From contig JAUIJL010000016.1 in the NCBI GenBank assembly GCA_030431255.1, forward strand, positions 159,647 through 223,646: a DNA stretch of 64,000 nt, read 5' to 3'. The position numbers and the translations under genes were made by a program. Shown here piece by piece: positions 45,868 to 56,600 of this stretch. This DNA is from Thermoanaerobaculia bacterium. GTDB lineage: Bacteria > Acidobacteriota > Thermoanaerobaculia > Multivoradales > J023. How positions within the stretch are numbered: position 1 is the stretch's first letter; each line of letters begins with the position of its first letter. The notes beneath the pieces are model-generated. The model did no database searches. It saw only the letters and a program-made list of their open reading frames with translations, and was not told where the DNA came from.

Positions 45868-46664
45868 AACAAGTGGTCATCACCTCTCTGGATGCGGTCA
45901 GGAGAGCACACGCCCTGGCCATTTGTTCGAGTGGCAGCGGCGGCGAAGGACTGCCGGAGGCGATTCAAAAGAGACTCTACCCGAAGGAAGCACCGCTGAC
46001 CCCCGGATTCGACATCGCGGGCGCCGCTCATGCGGCCGAGTCGTTGTGCGGCGACTACTTCGATTTCTTTCCCATGTCCGAGGGAGGCCTCGGCATGACG
46101 GTGGCGGATGTTTGCGGTCATGGTGTCGGCCCGTCCATTCTCATGGCTCAAGCTCGCGCCTACCTGCGTTCCCTTGCACGCTCACACGGTGATGTCGGCG
46201 AGGTTCTCCGACTGCTCAACGAGATTCTCACGGTCGAGGGGTCGCAGCAGGAGCTCGTGACCCAGATCCTCATTCGCCTCGAACCGGAGGCGCGGACCCT
46301 CGTTTACGCCAACGCCGGTCATCCATCGGGTTACCTCCTCGATCGCGAGGGTGAGATCCGAGAAGAATTCCCCAGCTGCGGCGTCCCCCTAGGCATCTTC
46401 TCGGACAGTCTCTACCCCTCGAGTCAGGCGATTCGGTTACAGCCCGACGACATCGTGGTTCTGTTCACGGATGGCTTTACCGAGTCGAGTGGCCCAGGGG
46501 AACGTGAGCTCGGCGCCAAGGGTGTCTTGGAGGTCATCAGGCGCCATCGCCACGATTCCGCACGCCAGATCCTGGAGGCGCTCTATCGAGCGGCCTCGAG
46601 TTTCCGCTTCGAGGGCGCTCAGCTCGACGACATGACCGCCATCGTCTGCAAGGTCGAGGGATAA
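45864..46664 (+). CDS. PP2C/SpoIIE-type serine phosphatase (RsbU-like)
   Basis: ATG at 45864 overlaps the previous stop (ATGA) and gives 266 residues; ATG at 45813 is an alternative. The metal-binding core is visible as CGDYFDFF near residue 65, VADVCGHGVG near residue 82, NAGHPSGYLL near residue 150, LFTDGFTES near 195 and DDMTAIVC near the end. These match SpoIIE/RsbU phosphatases, which dephosphorylate anti-sigma antagonists. The first Gly-Asp is preceded by Cys rather than the more common Gly. There is no sensor domain of its own, so the membrane repeat protein coupled upstream may be the sensor. No RsbV/RsbW partners are in the window. Confidence 0.88.
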   Translation: MKQVVITSLDAVRRAHALAICSSGSGGEGLPEAIQKRLYPKEAPLTPGFDIAGAAHAAESLCGDYFDFFPMSEGGLGMTVADVCGHGVGPSILMAQARAYLRSLARSHGDVGEVLRLLNEILTVEGSQQELVTQILIRLEPEARTLVYANAGHPSGYLLDREGEIREEFPSCGVPLGIFSDSLYPSSQAIRLQPDDIVVLFTDGFTESSGPGERELGAKGVLEVIRRHRHDSARQILEALYRAASSFRFEGAQLDDMTAIVCKVEG

Positions 46665-46671
46665 CCCTCCC

Positions 46672-48378
46672 GTGGCTCAAACATCCAAGGCCACCGTGGT
46701 CGCCGGCGCCGGGGCTTTCTCCAAGTCCGGCTCGAACCGCCACGATGTCCTCGAAGCGGTGACGTTGATCGTGCGCCATGGCGAGACGCTCTTCGGTGCC
46801 GAGTCAGGGTTCGTAGCTTGGAATACCGCCCGCGCCGGTCGCTTCGAGCTGACCGTTTTCGACCCAGCCCGGCTCGACGCCGAGCAGCTATCGGACGAGC
46901 CTCTTCAGCGGTCGCTCCCGGCGCCGCTCAGGCCCTTGGCGAAGCGCGCTACGACCTCAGGTCGCCCTGCCTTCTCCAACGGGCTCGAGGGCCGGCAGGC
47001 CGAGAGCACCCACTCGCAAAGGATGCGCAACGCACTCGTCGCGCCGATCCTACTGCGTGAGGGCGAGGTCGCCGGGCTCATCGGTTTGATCAACAAACCC
47101 GGGGGCTTCTCGCCGGTCGACCGCCGGCTCGCCACGGCTCTGGCGAGGCTGGCGGCCGCGACCATGGCCATCAACCTCGACGCCGCCGAATCGAGGTCAA
47201 GCTTCGTCGACGACGCCCTGCGCGAAGCGACCGCCGCCCTCACCCGCAGCCTGGATCGCGAGACCGTGTTGGCGACGCTGCTCGATCGGCTGGGGCACAT
47301 CGTGCCCTATGATCGCGCTTGCGTGATGTTGCTCGAGGAAGCGCGGAGGGTGTCGGTGCGGGCCGTCTTCGACGGCAGCCACATCCAACGACTTCAGCCC
47401 GAAGCGCGTACCGAGCTCGACCTGGCAGAGCACCCGGTGGTCGACCACATCCTCAATAGCGGTGCGCCGCTGGTGATTCCCGACCTCCGCGAACGTGCCG
47501 ACTGGACGCTGCCGACGGACCCTACGATCGAGGTGGCTTGGATGGGTGTCCCGCTTTTCGCTCGCGGCAGCGTGGCCGGATTGTTTTCGCTTTCAAAGGG
47601 GGAGCCGGGCTACTTCAACGACGAGCATTTGAAGCTGGCAGAAGCCATGTCATCGCAAGCCTCGGTGGCGGTAGAGAACGCGATACTCTACGAGCAGATG
47701 CGCGCCTCCACGTTGCGCATGCAGAATCTCTCGAGGCGCCTCGTCGACGTGCAGGAGACCGAGCGACGGGAGATTGCCCGCGAGCTCCATGACGAGGCGG
47801 GCCAAGCCCTGGTGTCGCTGCGCTTCGGCCTACGCCTGATGGAACGTGAGGTCGAGGAAGGCGCGAACGTCAGGGAGCGAGTGGCGGAGCTCGTAAAGAA
47901 AACCGACCTGGTCATCGAGAGCCTGCATCGCCTGGCCGCGGACCTCAGGCCCATCAGCCTCGATCACGTCGGACTCGACGCGGCGCTGCGCCAAAATGCC
48001 GCTACGGTGATCCCATCGTCTACCACGACAGTGCGCTACAAAGCACGCGGCTTGACCGGGCAGCGCCTGCCGGCAGAGGTCGAGACGGCTGTCTTCCGCA
48101 TCGCCCAAGAAGCCATGACCAACGTCGCCCGCCATGCCGACGCGTCCAACCTGGACCTGCTGGTAGAGCATCTCGGCGACCGCATCCAAGTGGTCATTGA
48201 GGACGACGGAGTTGGCTTCGACGCCGGCCGGGGGTGGGACGGCGACCACATCGGCCTGATCGGCATGCGCGAACGCGCCGAGAGTCTCGGCGGAACATTC
48301 ACGATCGAGACGGCGATCGGAAAAGGTACGACGATCGTCGTGGAGGTGCCAATTGGCGGTTCGAATCCTGATTGCTGA
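46672..48378 (+). CDS. GAF-domain sensor histidine kinase (NarX/DegS type)
   Basis: A 568-residue protein starting at GTG 46672. It has two GAF-like regions (about residues 20-170 and 185-330), a short coiled region, a HisKA_3 dimerisation domain with phosphoacceptor His373 in RELHDEAGQALVSLR, and a HATPase_c domain with QEAMTNVARHA and EDDGVGFD. There is no signal peptide or TM, so it senses a cytoplasmic signal. The response regulator start overlaps its 3' end by 26 bases, so the two are a pair. The ribosome site for this start is weak. Confidence 0.88.
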   Translation: MAQTSKATVVAGAGAFSKSGSNRHDVLEAVTLIVRHGETLFGAESGFVAWNTARAGRFELTVFDPARLDAEQLSDEPLQRSLPAPLRPLAKRATTSGRPAFSNGLEGRQAESTHSQRMRNALVAPILLREGEVAGLIGLINKPGGFSPVDRRLATALARLAAATMAINLDAAESRSSFVDDALREATAALTRSLDRETVLATLLDRLGHIVPYDRACVMLLEEARRVSVRAVFDGSHIQRLQPEARTELDLAEHPVVDHILNSGAPLVIPDLRERADWTLPTDPTIEVAWMGVPLFARGSVAGLFSLSKGEPGYFNDEHLKLAEAMSSQASVAVENAILYEQMRASTLRMQNLSRRLVDVQETERREIARELHDEAGQALVSLRFGLRLMEREVEEGANVRERVAELVKKTDLVIESLHRLAADLRPISLDHVGLDAALRQNAATVIPSSTTTVRYKARGLTGQRLPAEVETAVFRIAQEAMTNVARHADASNLDLLVEHLGDRIQVVIEDDGVGFDAGRGWDGDHIGLIGMRERAESLGGTFTIETAIGKGTTIVVEVPIGGSNPDC

Positions 48379-49009
48379 CGATCACGCAGTTGTGAGATCC
48401 GGGCTACGCTCGGTGCTTCGCACCGATCCTGACCTCGAGGTCGTCGGTGAAGCCGGCGACGGCGCCGAGGCCGAAGGGCTCACCGCAGACCTGGCCCCCG
48501 ACCTCGTCTTGCTCGACGTTACGATGCCTCCGGACAACGGCATCGAAATCGCGAAGCGGCTCAAGCAGAAACACCCTGACCTCAAGCTTCTCTTCCTCAC
48601 GATCCACGAAGACGAATCGCTACTTCACGAGGCCCTGCGCACCGGCGCGGACGGCTACTTGGTCAAGCGAGCCGAAGAGGCCGAAATCCTGCAAGCGATC
48701 CAGGCGGTGGTCCAAGGCAACGTCTACGTGCATCCCGCGATGACCCGCGCCTTGCTGCGCCACACCGTGACCACGGAGCCTCGCCACCGTAAGCCCGTGG
48801 AGCCCGTGGAGCCCCTGACGCCACGGGAGCTCGACGTCCTACAACTGCTGGCCAAGGGCAATACCAACCGACAGGCGGCCGAGATACTCGGCCTGTCGGT
48901 CCGGACGGTGGAGAATCACCGAGCCAACCTCATGGGCAAGCTCAACTTTTCTAGTCGCGTCGAATTGGTGAGCTACGCCGAACGCCACCAGCTGCTCGAA
49001 AAGCCTTGA
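48353..49009 (+). CDS. NarL/FixJ-type response regulator
   Basis: TTG at 48353 with GGAGG six bases upstream gives 218 residues. The receiver domain has the acidic pair near residues 8-9 (IADDH), the phosphoacceptor Asp in VLLDVTMP (about residue 53) and the conserved Lys in YLVKRAEE. The C-terminal LuxR-type helix-turn-helix includes LTPRELDVLQLLAKGNTNRQ and LSVRTVENHRANLM. It would be phosphorylated by the overlapping GAF kinase. Target genes cannot be told from the window. Confidence 0.92.
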   Translation: MAVRILIADDHAVVRSGLRSVLRTDPDLEVVGEAGDGAEAEGLTADLAPDLVLLDVTMPPDNGIEIAKRLKQKHPDLKLLFLTIHEDESLLHEALRTGADGYLVKRAEEAEILQAIQAVVQGNVYVHPAMTRALLRHTVTTEPRHRKPVEPVEPLTPRELDVLQLLAKGNTNRQAAEILGLSVRTVENHRANLMGKLNFSSRVELVSYAERHQLLEKP

Positions 49010-49130
49010 CCTCCGCGCGCGACTCCCTCTTCTTGCGCCGTCACCCCACAAGAGAGAGGCCCGTCGAGCTTGACCCGCGGACCTCTCACCTGTCCTGCCG
49101 ACGCACGTCGAGTCTGGATCGCGTCTAGGG

Positions 49131-49802
49131 TCAGGTCTTGTCGACCGAGATGACCTTCGTCACGCCCTCGACGCTTTCGGCCGCCTCGGTGGCTGCATCT
49201 TGCTGCGCTGCCGCGAGCTCCGGAGCAAACTCGAGCGTCACCACACCGTCCGCCACCTTGGTGCCGATGCGGAATCCCTCAGAGCCCAGTCCTTCGACGA
49301 GGGCCAAACGCACCTTGGTGGCAAGCATCGCGTCTTTCAGCTCGGCTTCGGCTTCTCTCGCCACCGCGCCCGCTTTATTGGGCTTGTCGACTCCGATGTC
49401 CAGGCGAATGTCATTGCTGACATCGGTCACCGCTGTGACGGAGCGGGCGATCGTTTCGGCGAGCTCCTTGGTCTCGCGCTTCTCGACGGAGCCGCTGAGC
49501 ACGACTTCGCCCTCTCGGGAGACGACGCCCACGTGTAGGCTGTCGGAGCCGAGCTCCTCGAGCAGCGCCATCTTCACCTGCAGCTGGGTCATCCAATCCG
49601 CTGCGCTAGGCTCTGCAAGGTGAGGCGTTTCGTCCGCGTAACCTGAGGTGTCGGACGGAGTGGCGCTGATCCCGGCGTCAGCCTGGACGTCGGGCTCGAC
49701 TTCAGCCTTATCATCAGACTGGACCCGCGCGCATGCCAGGGTGCCGATCGTTAGTAGTGCGACGGCCAGGACGATCTGAAAGGGTATCTTGTAATGTGTC
49801 AT
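49131..49802 (-). CDS. BON-domain lipoprotein
   Basis: Start ATG is at 49802, with GAGGA about seven bases upstream on this strand; the longer open frame to 50084 has no conserved N-terminus. The 223-residue protein has a lipobox (LTIGTLAC). Two BON domains follow, with GEVVLSGSV and ADGVVTLEF as their central strands. BON proteins bind membranes or periplasmic partners and are often osmotic-stress-linked. The next - strand gene upstream is a DUF883-like protein. Confidence 0.8.
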   Translation of the reverse strand: MTHYKIPFQIVLAVALLTIGTLACARVQSDDKAEVEPDVQADAGISATPSDTSGYADETPHLAEPSAADWMTQLQVKMALLEELGSDSLHVGVVSREGEVVLSGSVEKRETKELAETIARSVTAVTDVSNDIRLDIGVDKPNKAGAVAREAEAELKDAMLATKVRLALVEGLGSEGFRIGTKVADGVVTLEFAPELAAAQQDAATEAAESVEGVTKVISVDKT

Positions 49803-49999
49803 ATGGGTCCTCTGAGAGTTGAAATCTCGCGGCGTTAATCGGTCGCTTCTGGAATAGAAGTGAAAGGCTGCTAAGAGCGCATTGGGAACCGACCACAGAA
49901 TGAATCGGGGAACGGATGGCCACTGATGTCGATCATAAAGAGCTCGGCGAGGCCGATCTGCCGGACCATCCAAGACCCCCAAAACGAGGAAACCGAATC

Positions 50000-50392
50000 C
50001 TATATAGACGTTTGTCTGCGGCGCGAACAGACCAACATGCCGAGAAGGAATCCGCCCAGACCGGCGACAAGTAGGGAGACCCACGGGCTTTCAACCACAT
50101 GGTCGGTGGTGGCCGCCGCGGCGCGTGACAGTTTTCGTTGCGCTCGCGTGATCTTGCGGGTTGCCTTTTTCGCTGCGTCGTCCACCTGCCGGCGGGCGTC
50201 ACGGGACGCTGTCTTGGCGCCGTCGCGTACGGAGTCGGCGGTGGAGTGGGCATGATCGGTCACGTGCTCGGCGGCGCTGTCTGCGGCTCGCTCGACGACG
50301 CGCTCTACCTGATCCGCAATGCCGACCACCGCGTCGCCCGCCTCGTCGATCATCTTGTTGACGCTGTCTTTGGTTCGTTCAATCGTTGCCAT
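50000..50392 (-). CDS. DUF883/YqjD-like tail-anchored helical protein
   Basis: A 130-residue protein starting MATIERTKDS at 50392. Residues 1-95 form a long amphipathic helical region rich in Ala/Asp/Arg. A C-terminal membrane segment (VSLLVAGLGGFLLGMLV) ends in CSRRRQ. This matches the layout of ElaB/YqjD-type stationary-phase membrane proteins. It lies next to a BON lipoprotein, consistent with a stress island. Confidence 0.7.
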   Translation of the reverse strand: MATIERTKDSVNKMIDEAGDAVVGIADQVERVVERAADSAAEHVTDHAHSTADSVRDGAKTASRDARRQVDDAAKKATRKITRAQRKLSRAAAATTDHVVESPWVSLLVAGLGGFLLGMLVCSRRRQTSI

Positions 50393-50395
50393 GTC

Positions 50396-50602
50396 CTATC
50401 TCCTAATCTCGGGCTGCGCAGTGTGCTCGCCCGATAAATGCCTGGCGACCGGTCTTGCCGCCCGGAAGCTCGTGGTGACGTTGGTGACGTCCTTGGTAGC
50501 GCGAGTAGTCCGCTCGGCACCATCGTTGCCGGCCTGCGAGGCCACTCGACCGAGCAGCGTCACGACGCCTTGGGACGAGCTCGCCGACCTGCAATAAGGG
50601 TC
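50396..50602 (-). pseudogene. BON-domain remnant
   Basis: The - strand frame just before the DUF883-like gene reads SSQGVVTLLGRVASQAG then AERTTRATKDVTNVTT, which resembles one BON half-domain. It lacks a start and an upstream stop interrupts it. I treat it as a degraded duplicate of the BON gene. Short fragment, low certainty. Confidence 0.35.
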
Positions 50603-50924
50603 GTTTCATGTCTCTCGACCTTTCTTGAACGTCCTTCCAAAGTACCTTTTCGGCCAAACAGCGTGAAGAGCACTTTCTACTCGGGAGCCGAAGCAGACGC
50701 TAGGTAGAAAACACTCTCCCGTCGCCAACATGAACGAAGCGAGCCGAGCTTAAAACGTCTCCGATGTGACCGGGTGAGCACTGCCTCGCCGCCTATGAGT
50801 AGTTCCTACCGAGGCGGCGATGGCCGGCCCGCGTAGAAAGCACGCTTTCACCGCTCGCGACGGTCGGCTAGGCTGATGGTGTGCTGTCAACAATGAAGAT
50901 TCCCCCCGTGTCCTCGAGTGGTCG

Positions 50925-51680
50925 GTGTCTTTGAGTAGAAAGGCCCGGCAGGAGGCATTAGAGGCCGGCGCTGGTGAGCCGCTGAGCGTCGAGAGTCTTG
51001 AGGAGCACGCCAAGATGCTGGCCGCGGCCTTGGCGCCGCGCGCGGGCGCGCGGATGAGAAGGCCCGATGTGCTGCCGCGCTTGGCTGCCAACCTGCGCGT
51101 CCTGACCGCCGCCTATGTCGCTCTTGCCGACGACGTTCACCACGGTGTCCTCGTGGCGCCGGCGGCAGAGTGGCTGCTCGACAACTTTCATTTGGTCAAG
51201 GCAGAAGCACGTGCCGTCCACCAGGACCTGCCGGCAACTTACTATCGGACGCTCCCCAAGGCCACCACAGGCGGGACAAAGGGTCAGGCACGCATACACA
51301 CCTTGGCCGTCGAGCTGATCCGCCACGGCAACGGCCGACTCGATGATGAGCGGCTGACCCGTTTTATATTCGCTTTCCAAACCATAGTGCCGCTGACACT
51401 CCTGCGCCCGGGCGACGGGAAGTCGGAGTGTCAGGCCATGATGACCAAGCATCAAGAGATACAGGACAAGCTCGAGGCCATGGACGCGACGCTGGACGAG
51501 CTGGTGGCGGAGATGAACGCCACCAAGATCTGCGACGAGGCCGACGCCATGGACAAGCCGATGGCAGCGGTCCTCACCGAGCTCGTCGCCCAGCGCAAAG
51601 CCTCGCGGGCCATGATGATGGAAATGCAACCCGAAATGATGGCGCATATGAGGCACCACATGAGGCACCCATGGACATGA
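50925..51680 (+). pseudogene. Chimeric remnant: cyclic glucan synthase N-terminal piece joined to a Met/His-rich tail
   Basis: One continuous 251-residue frame from GTG 50925. Residues of about 35-165 match the N-terminal region of cyclic beta-1,2-glucan synthases (NdvB), with AAEWLLDNFHLVKAEARAVHQ and LPATYYRTLPK. Right after FQTIVPLTL, where NdvB would continue for more than two thousand residues, the sequence switches to an unrelated helical segment (MTKHQEIQDKLEAMDATLDEL) ending in a Met/His-rich tail, MAHMRHHMRH. The join is in frame. The fused product may still be made, but the glucan synthase function cannot be. The Met/His tail might bind metal. Confidence 0.6.
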
Positions 51681-51831
51681 ATATGTTCGGACCCGTGAGC
51701 GGGATAGACTGCCCGATGATGAAGCTGGACACGGCTCGAGACTGAGCTCCACCTTCGATCAGGCGGTCGAGGAGGATGCGAGGCCGCCAAGAAGCCGCCC
51801 AGCGCCGTCGCCGAGGGGCGCCGCAGAGGCG

Positions 51832-52014
51832 ATGCTGCCCCTCGACCAGGCGAAGTGCATCGGGCCGGACACCGGCTTGTGGGCGGCGCTCGAAAAAATG
51901 GCGCGTGACGGCGTCAATCAGCTTCCGGTCACCCGCGATCAGCAGGTCGTCGGCATGCTGAGCCGCGAAGACGTGATCACCTTCCTGCGCACGCTCCAGG
52001 AATTGGGACGCTGA
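51832..52014 (+). pseudogene. CBS-domain fragment, likely the end of a site-2 (M50) protease
   Basis: The 60-residue frame reads LWAALEKMARDGVNQLPVTRDQQVVGMLSREDVITFLR. This is the second half of a CBS domain, and the wording is typical of the C-terminus of CBS-containing M50 metalloproteases. No protease part or HExxH site is present upstream. I call it a remnant. Confidence 0.55.
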
Positions 52015-52188
52015 CCGCGATGGCGGGTGCGCGCCGGGCGCGGCTGCACCCTCACTCAGCCATTCCACGATCCAGGGTGGCCGGCTTGCACCGGAATGGG
52101 TGGCCGGAATGCCTGCCGCTCCCTGGCCAATCGCTCGCGACGGTAGAACGTCGAGCTCAGGCCATGTCGCGGCCGACGAGGGAACGAC

Positions 52189-52311
52189 TCAATCCTCTAC
52201 AAGCTTTGGTCCCTGCTCCTTTGCCTTCTTGGCCTTCGCAGTATTTTTCTTTTTGAGGGTCTTCTGACGCCGGCTCTTGTCCTTTTGTTTCCTGCCACCT
52301 TTGTCGCCCAT
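52189..52311 (-). CDS. 40-residue Lys-rich small protein
   Basis: On the - strand ATG at 52309-52311 is preceded by AAAGGAG with seven bases spacing, and the frame runs to TGA at 52189-52191. The product starts MGDKGGRKQKDKSRRQK and is over one third Lys/Arg, with no hydrophobic core. Short basic proteins beginning MGDKGG occur in many bacteria as hypothetical proteins, from memory. It lies downstream of the SLC13 gene on the same strand. A nucleic-acid-binding role is only a guess from charge. Confidence 0.72.
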   Translation of the reverse strand: MGDKGGRKQKDKSRRQKTLKKKNTAKAKKAKEQGPKLVED

Positions 52312-52374
52312 CGTGTTCTCCTTTACGTTGTTGTTCTGGTGCCTGGTCTCGACCGTGATCGATCGAGACGAGGC

Positions 52375-54162
52375 CTACGGATACATCCAAGGAATCAGCG
52401 CCGAGGCGAGCAACCAAAAAATCAGCTTCAAAGGTGCTCCGAAGCGGGTGAAGTCGGTGAAGCGGTAGTTGCCCGCTCCATAAACCATCATGTTGGTCTG
52501 GTAGCCCGTGGGCGTCATGAAAGACGCCGACGCGGCAAAGCAGATCGTCAGGATGAGGCCCCGTGGGTCCGTGCCGAGGTCTGCCGCCATGCGCAGCGCT
52601 ACGGGCGTGAGCACGATCGCGGCGGCGCTGTTGGTGAGGGTCTCGGTGGCCAGCGAGGTGACCAGGTAGAGAACCGCGACCGTCACCCAGGGCGCCCAGG
52701 CTTCGGGTGCGAGAGCCGTGGGCACGAGAACGGCCGAGGCCACGATCTCAGCCAGACCGGTGCGGAGCATGGCGTCGCCGATCGGGATGAATGCCGCGAT
52801 GAATAGGATCACTCGCCAATCCACGGCCCGGTAGATCTCCGGCGTGCGAATCACTCCGAAAACCAGGAGCACCACCACCGCCCCCAGGACGCCGACCAGC
52901 AGGTCGAGGATCCCTAGGGCGGCGAGCAGCATCATCATGGGGATCAGGATCACGGGCAGCCACCAGAATCGATCTCGGCGGAGTCGCAAGTCGAGCTCGG
53001 AAACGACCAACAGATCACCGTGACGCTTGAGCTCTGCCAGCCGATCCCTGAAAGCGACGATCAGCAGGGTATCGGCGAAGCGCAGACGAGTCTGCGCCAG
53101 GCGGTCTCGCAATGTCGCCTGCTGACGCCGGATCGCCAGCACGAAGGCCCCATAGCTGCGCCGGAAATCGAGGTCGTGCAGGGTCTGCCCGATCAGGCTG
53201 CTGTTGGCCGTGACCAACGCTTCGACGACGACCTGCTTGCCGTCCTCGAGCTCCTCTTCGGTGAGCGTCACGTCACTCAACAGCTCGACCGCGGTCTCCT
53301 TGCGAAGCCGCCACAGGCCCGGCGTGGCCCCGCGGACGAGCAGCACATCACCGGGGCGGAAGAGCACATCTCGCAGCTTCTCGGCGATCCGTTCGGAATC
53401 TCGAATCACCGCCAGCATGGTGACGTCGTAGCGCTCGCTCATGCGAACCTCTCTGACGGTCTTGCCCACCAGGCTCGAGGCTTCGACCACCCGCAGCTCG
53501 GCTAGATAGCCCTCCATCTCGAAATCGTCGGTCAAAGACTCGATCTTGGCCCGCGCGGGCAGCATGCGGGGCGCCAGGACCATGACGTAAATCAGCCCGA
53601 CCACGAGGAAAACCAGTCCTAGAGGGGTGAGCTCGAACATGCCCACGGGGGCGCCCCCCGCCTCCTCCACCACCGCGCTGACCAGGAGGTTGGTCGAGGT
53701 CCCGATCAGGGTTAGAGTGCCGCCGAAAATCGAGGCGAAAGAAAGCGGAATGAGAACGTGGCTCGGGCTGATCTGGAACCGGCGGCAGAGCTGCATCGCC
53801 AGAGGAATCGTCATGGCGATCACGGCGGTATTGTTGAGCAGGCTCGACATCAACGCCACCAGCAGGAGGAGAACGGCGATGCCGACCCAGCGCCGTCTCC
53901 CGAAGCGGCGGCTGAGGCGTTCTCCGACGATCTCCAAGAGCCCGGTGCGCTGGAGGGCGTAGCTCAAGACGAAGAGCCCGGCGATCGTCAACACGCCCTT
54001 GTTGGCGAATCCTGCGATCGCCTCTTCCTGCGGAATGATGCCGCTCAAGATCAGAGCCAGGAGCAGGCAGAGGCCGATGACGTCGACCGGCAGCAGCTCG
54101 AAGAACAGCGACACCAAGGCGACGGCGAGCAGGACCAGCAAGAGGACGGCTTCAAACGACAT
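52375..54162 (-). CDS. SLC13-family permease with two TrkA-C (RCK_C) domains
   Basis: A 595-residue inner-membrane protein with about ten hydrophobic segments. Two halves carry the SLC13/CitT-type signatures SLLNNTAVIAMTIPLA and TLTLIGTSTNL in the first half, and TETLTNSAAAIVLTPVAL and SASFMTPTGYQTNM in the second. Between them, about residues 205-385 form two cytoplasmic TrkA-C-like domains (for example FRPGDVLLVRG). These transporters move anions such as dicarboxylates or sulfate with sodium. The substrate cannot be read here. It lies 104 bp downstream of groEL on the same strand. No obvious ribosome site was seen at ATG 54162. Confidence 0.88.
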   Translation of the reverse strand: MSFEAVLLLVLLAVALVSLFFELLPVDVIGLCLLLALILSGIIPQEEAIAGFANKGVLTIAGLFVLSYALQRTGLLEIVGERLSRRFGRRRWVGIAVLLLLVALMSSLLNNTAVIAMTIPLAMQLCRRFQISPSHVLIPLSFASIFGGTLTLIGTSTNLLVSAVVEEAGGAPVGMFELTPLGLVFLVVGLIYVMVLAPRMLPARAKIESLTDDFEMEGYLAELRVVEASSLVGKTVREVRMSERYDVTMLAVIRDSERIAEKLRDVLFRPGDVLLVRGATPGLWRLRKETAVELLSDVTLTEEELEDGKQVVVEALVTANSSLIGQTLHDLDFRRSYGAFVLAIRRQQATLRDRLAQTRLRFADTLLIVAFRDRLAELKRHGDLLVVSELDLRLRRDRFWWLPVILIPMMMLLAALGILDLLVGVLGAVVVLLVFGVIRTPEIYRAVDWRVILFIAAFIPIGDAMLRTGLAEIVASAVLVPTALAPEAWAPWVTVAVLYLVTSLATETLTNSAAAIVLTPVALRMAADLGTDPRGLILTICFAASASFMTPTGYQTNMMVYGAGNYRFTDFTRFGAPLKLIFWLLASALIPWMYP

Positions 54163-54266
54163 GGTGCTCGGCTACCCGGACGCGGCCATCAACCGCGCGA
54201 TCGCGCCTGATGGTCCTTCGATCCAGGGCCCGCTTCCCGCGACGGTCCGGCCTCGACGTAAAGACC

Positions 54267-56235
<1,969 letters not shown>

Positions 56236-56600
56236 ATGAGCTCTCTTTCGCTTGAACAAGTTGGCAAGGGCCGGACCTGAGCGAGTGTTCGCGGAGATCC
56301 AGACCTCTGATGTTGGCGCGAATGGTAGAGCGCCGCTAGGGGGTTTTCTACTCACGTCACCATGCCGTATCCGGGTAGTTCCTGCTCTTTCCGCGGGCGC
56401 CGCGAAGGTCCAGAATGACAACACGTTCGAAGACAGCGATGACAACTCATGGGAAGAAATGGTTGTCATCGAAAAGCTCATTGGAAATTTCTTCAGGTAG
56501 CCCCAACGCTGACGGATGTACCCCCAGCGAGTGCCGGACGCGGTACAGCAACGGCTGCCCGCCGGGGTCTATCTGGAGACTGAATCGAAAAGTTCTGGAT
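56236..56600 (+). other. Divergent intergenic region between groES and the outer-membrane gene
   Basis: This stretch must hold the promoters for groES (- strand) and for the gene at 56601 (+ strand). No CIRCE or clear sigma-32 promoter was recognised. On the - strand a GGAACTA is followed 16 bases later by TGACG, which could be an ECF-like site but is weak. No gene is supported. Confidence 0.4.

Noticed and set aside
48356..48372. GGTTCGAATCC-like string resembling a tRNA T-arm
   Set aside because: It lies within the overlapping start of the response regulator, with no acceptor or anticodon stem around it.
56236..56500. Search for a CIRCE/HrcA operator upstream of groES
   Set aside because: No TTAGCACTC/GAGTGCTAA inverted pair was found.
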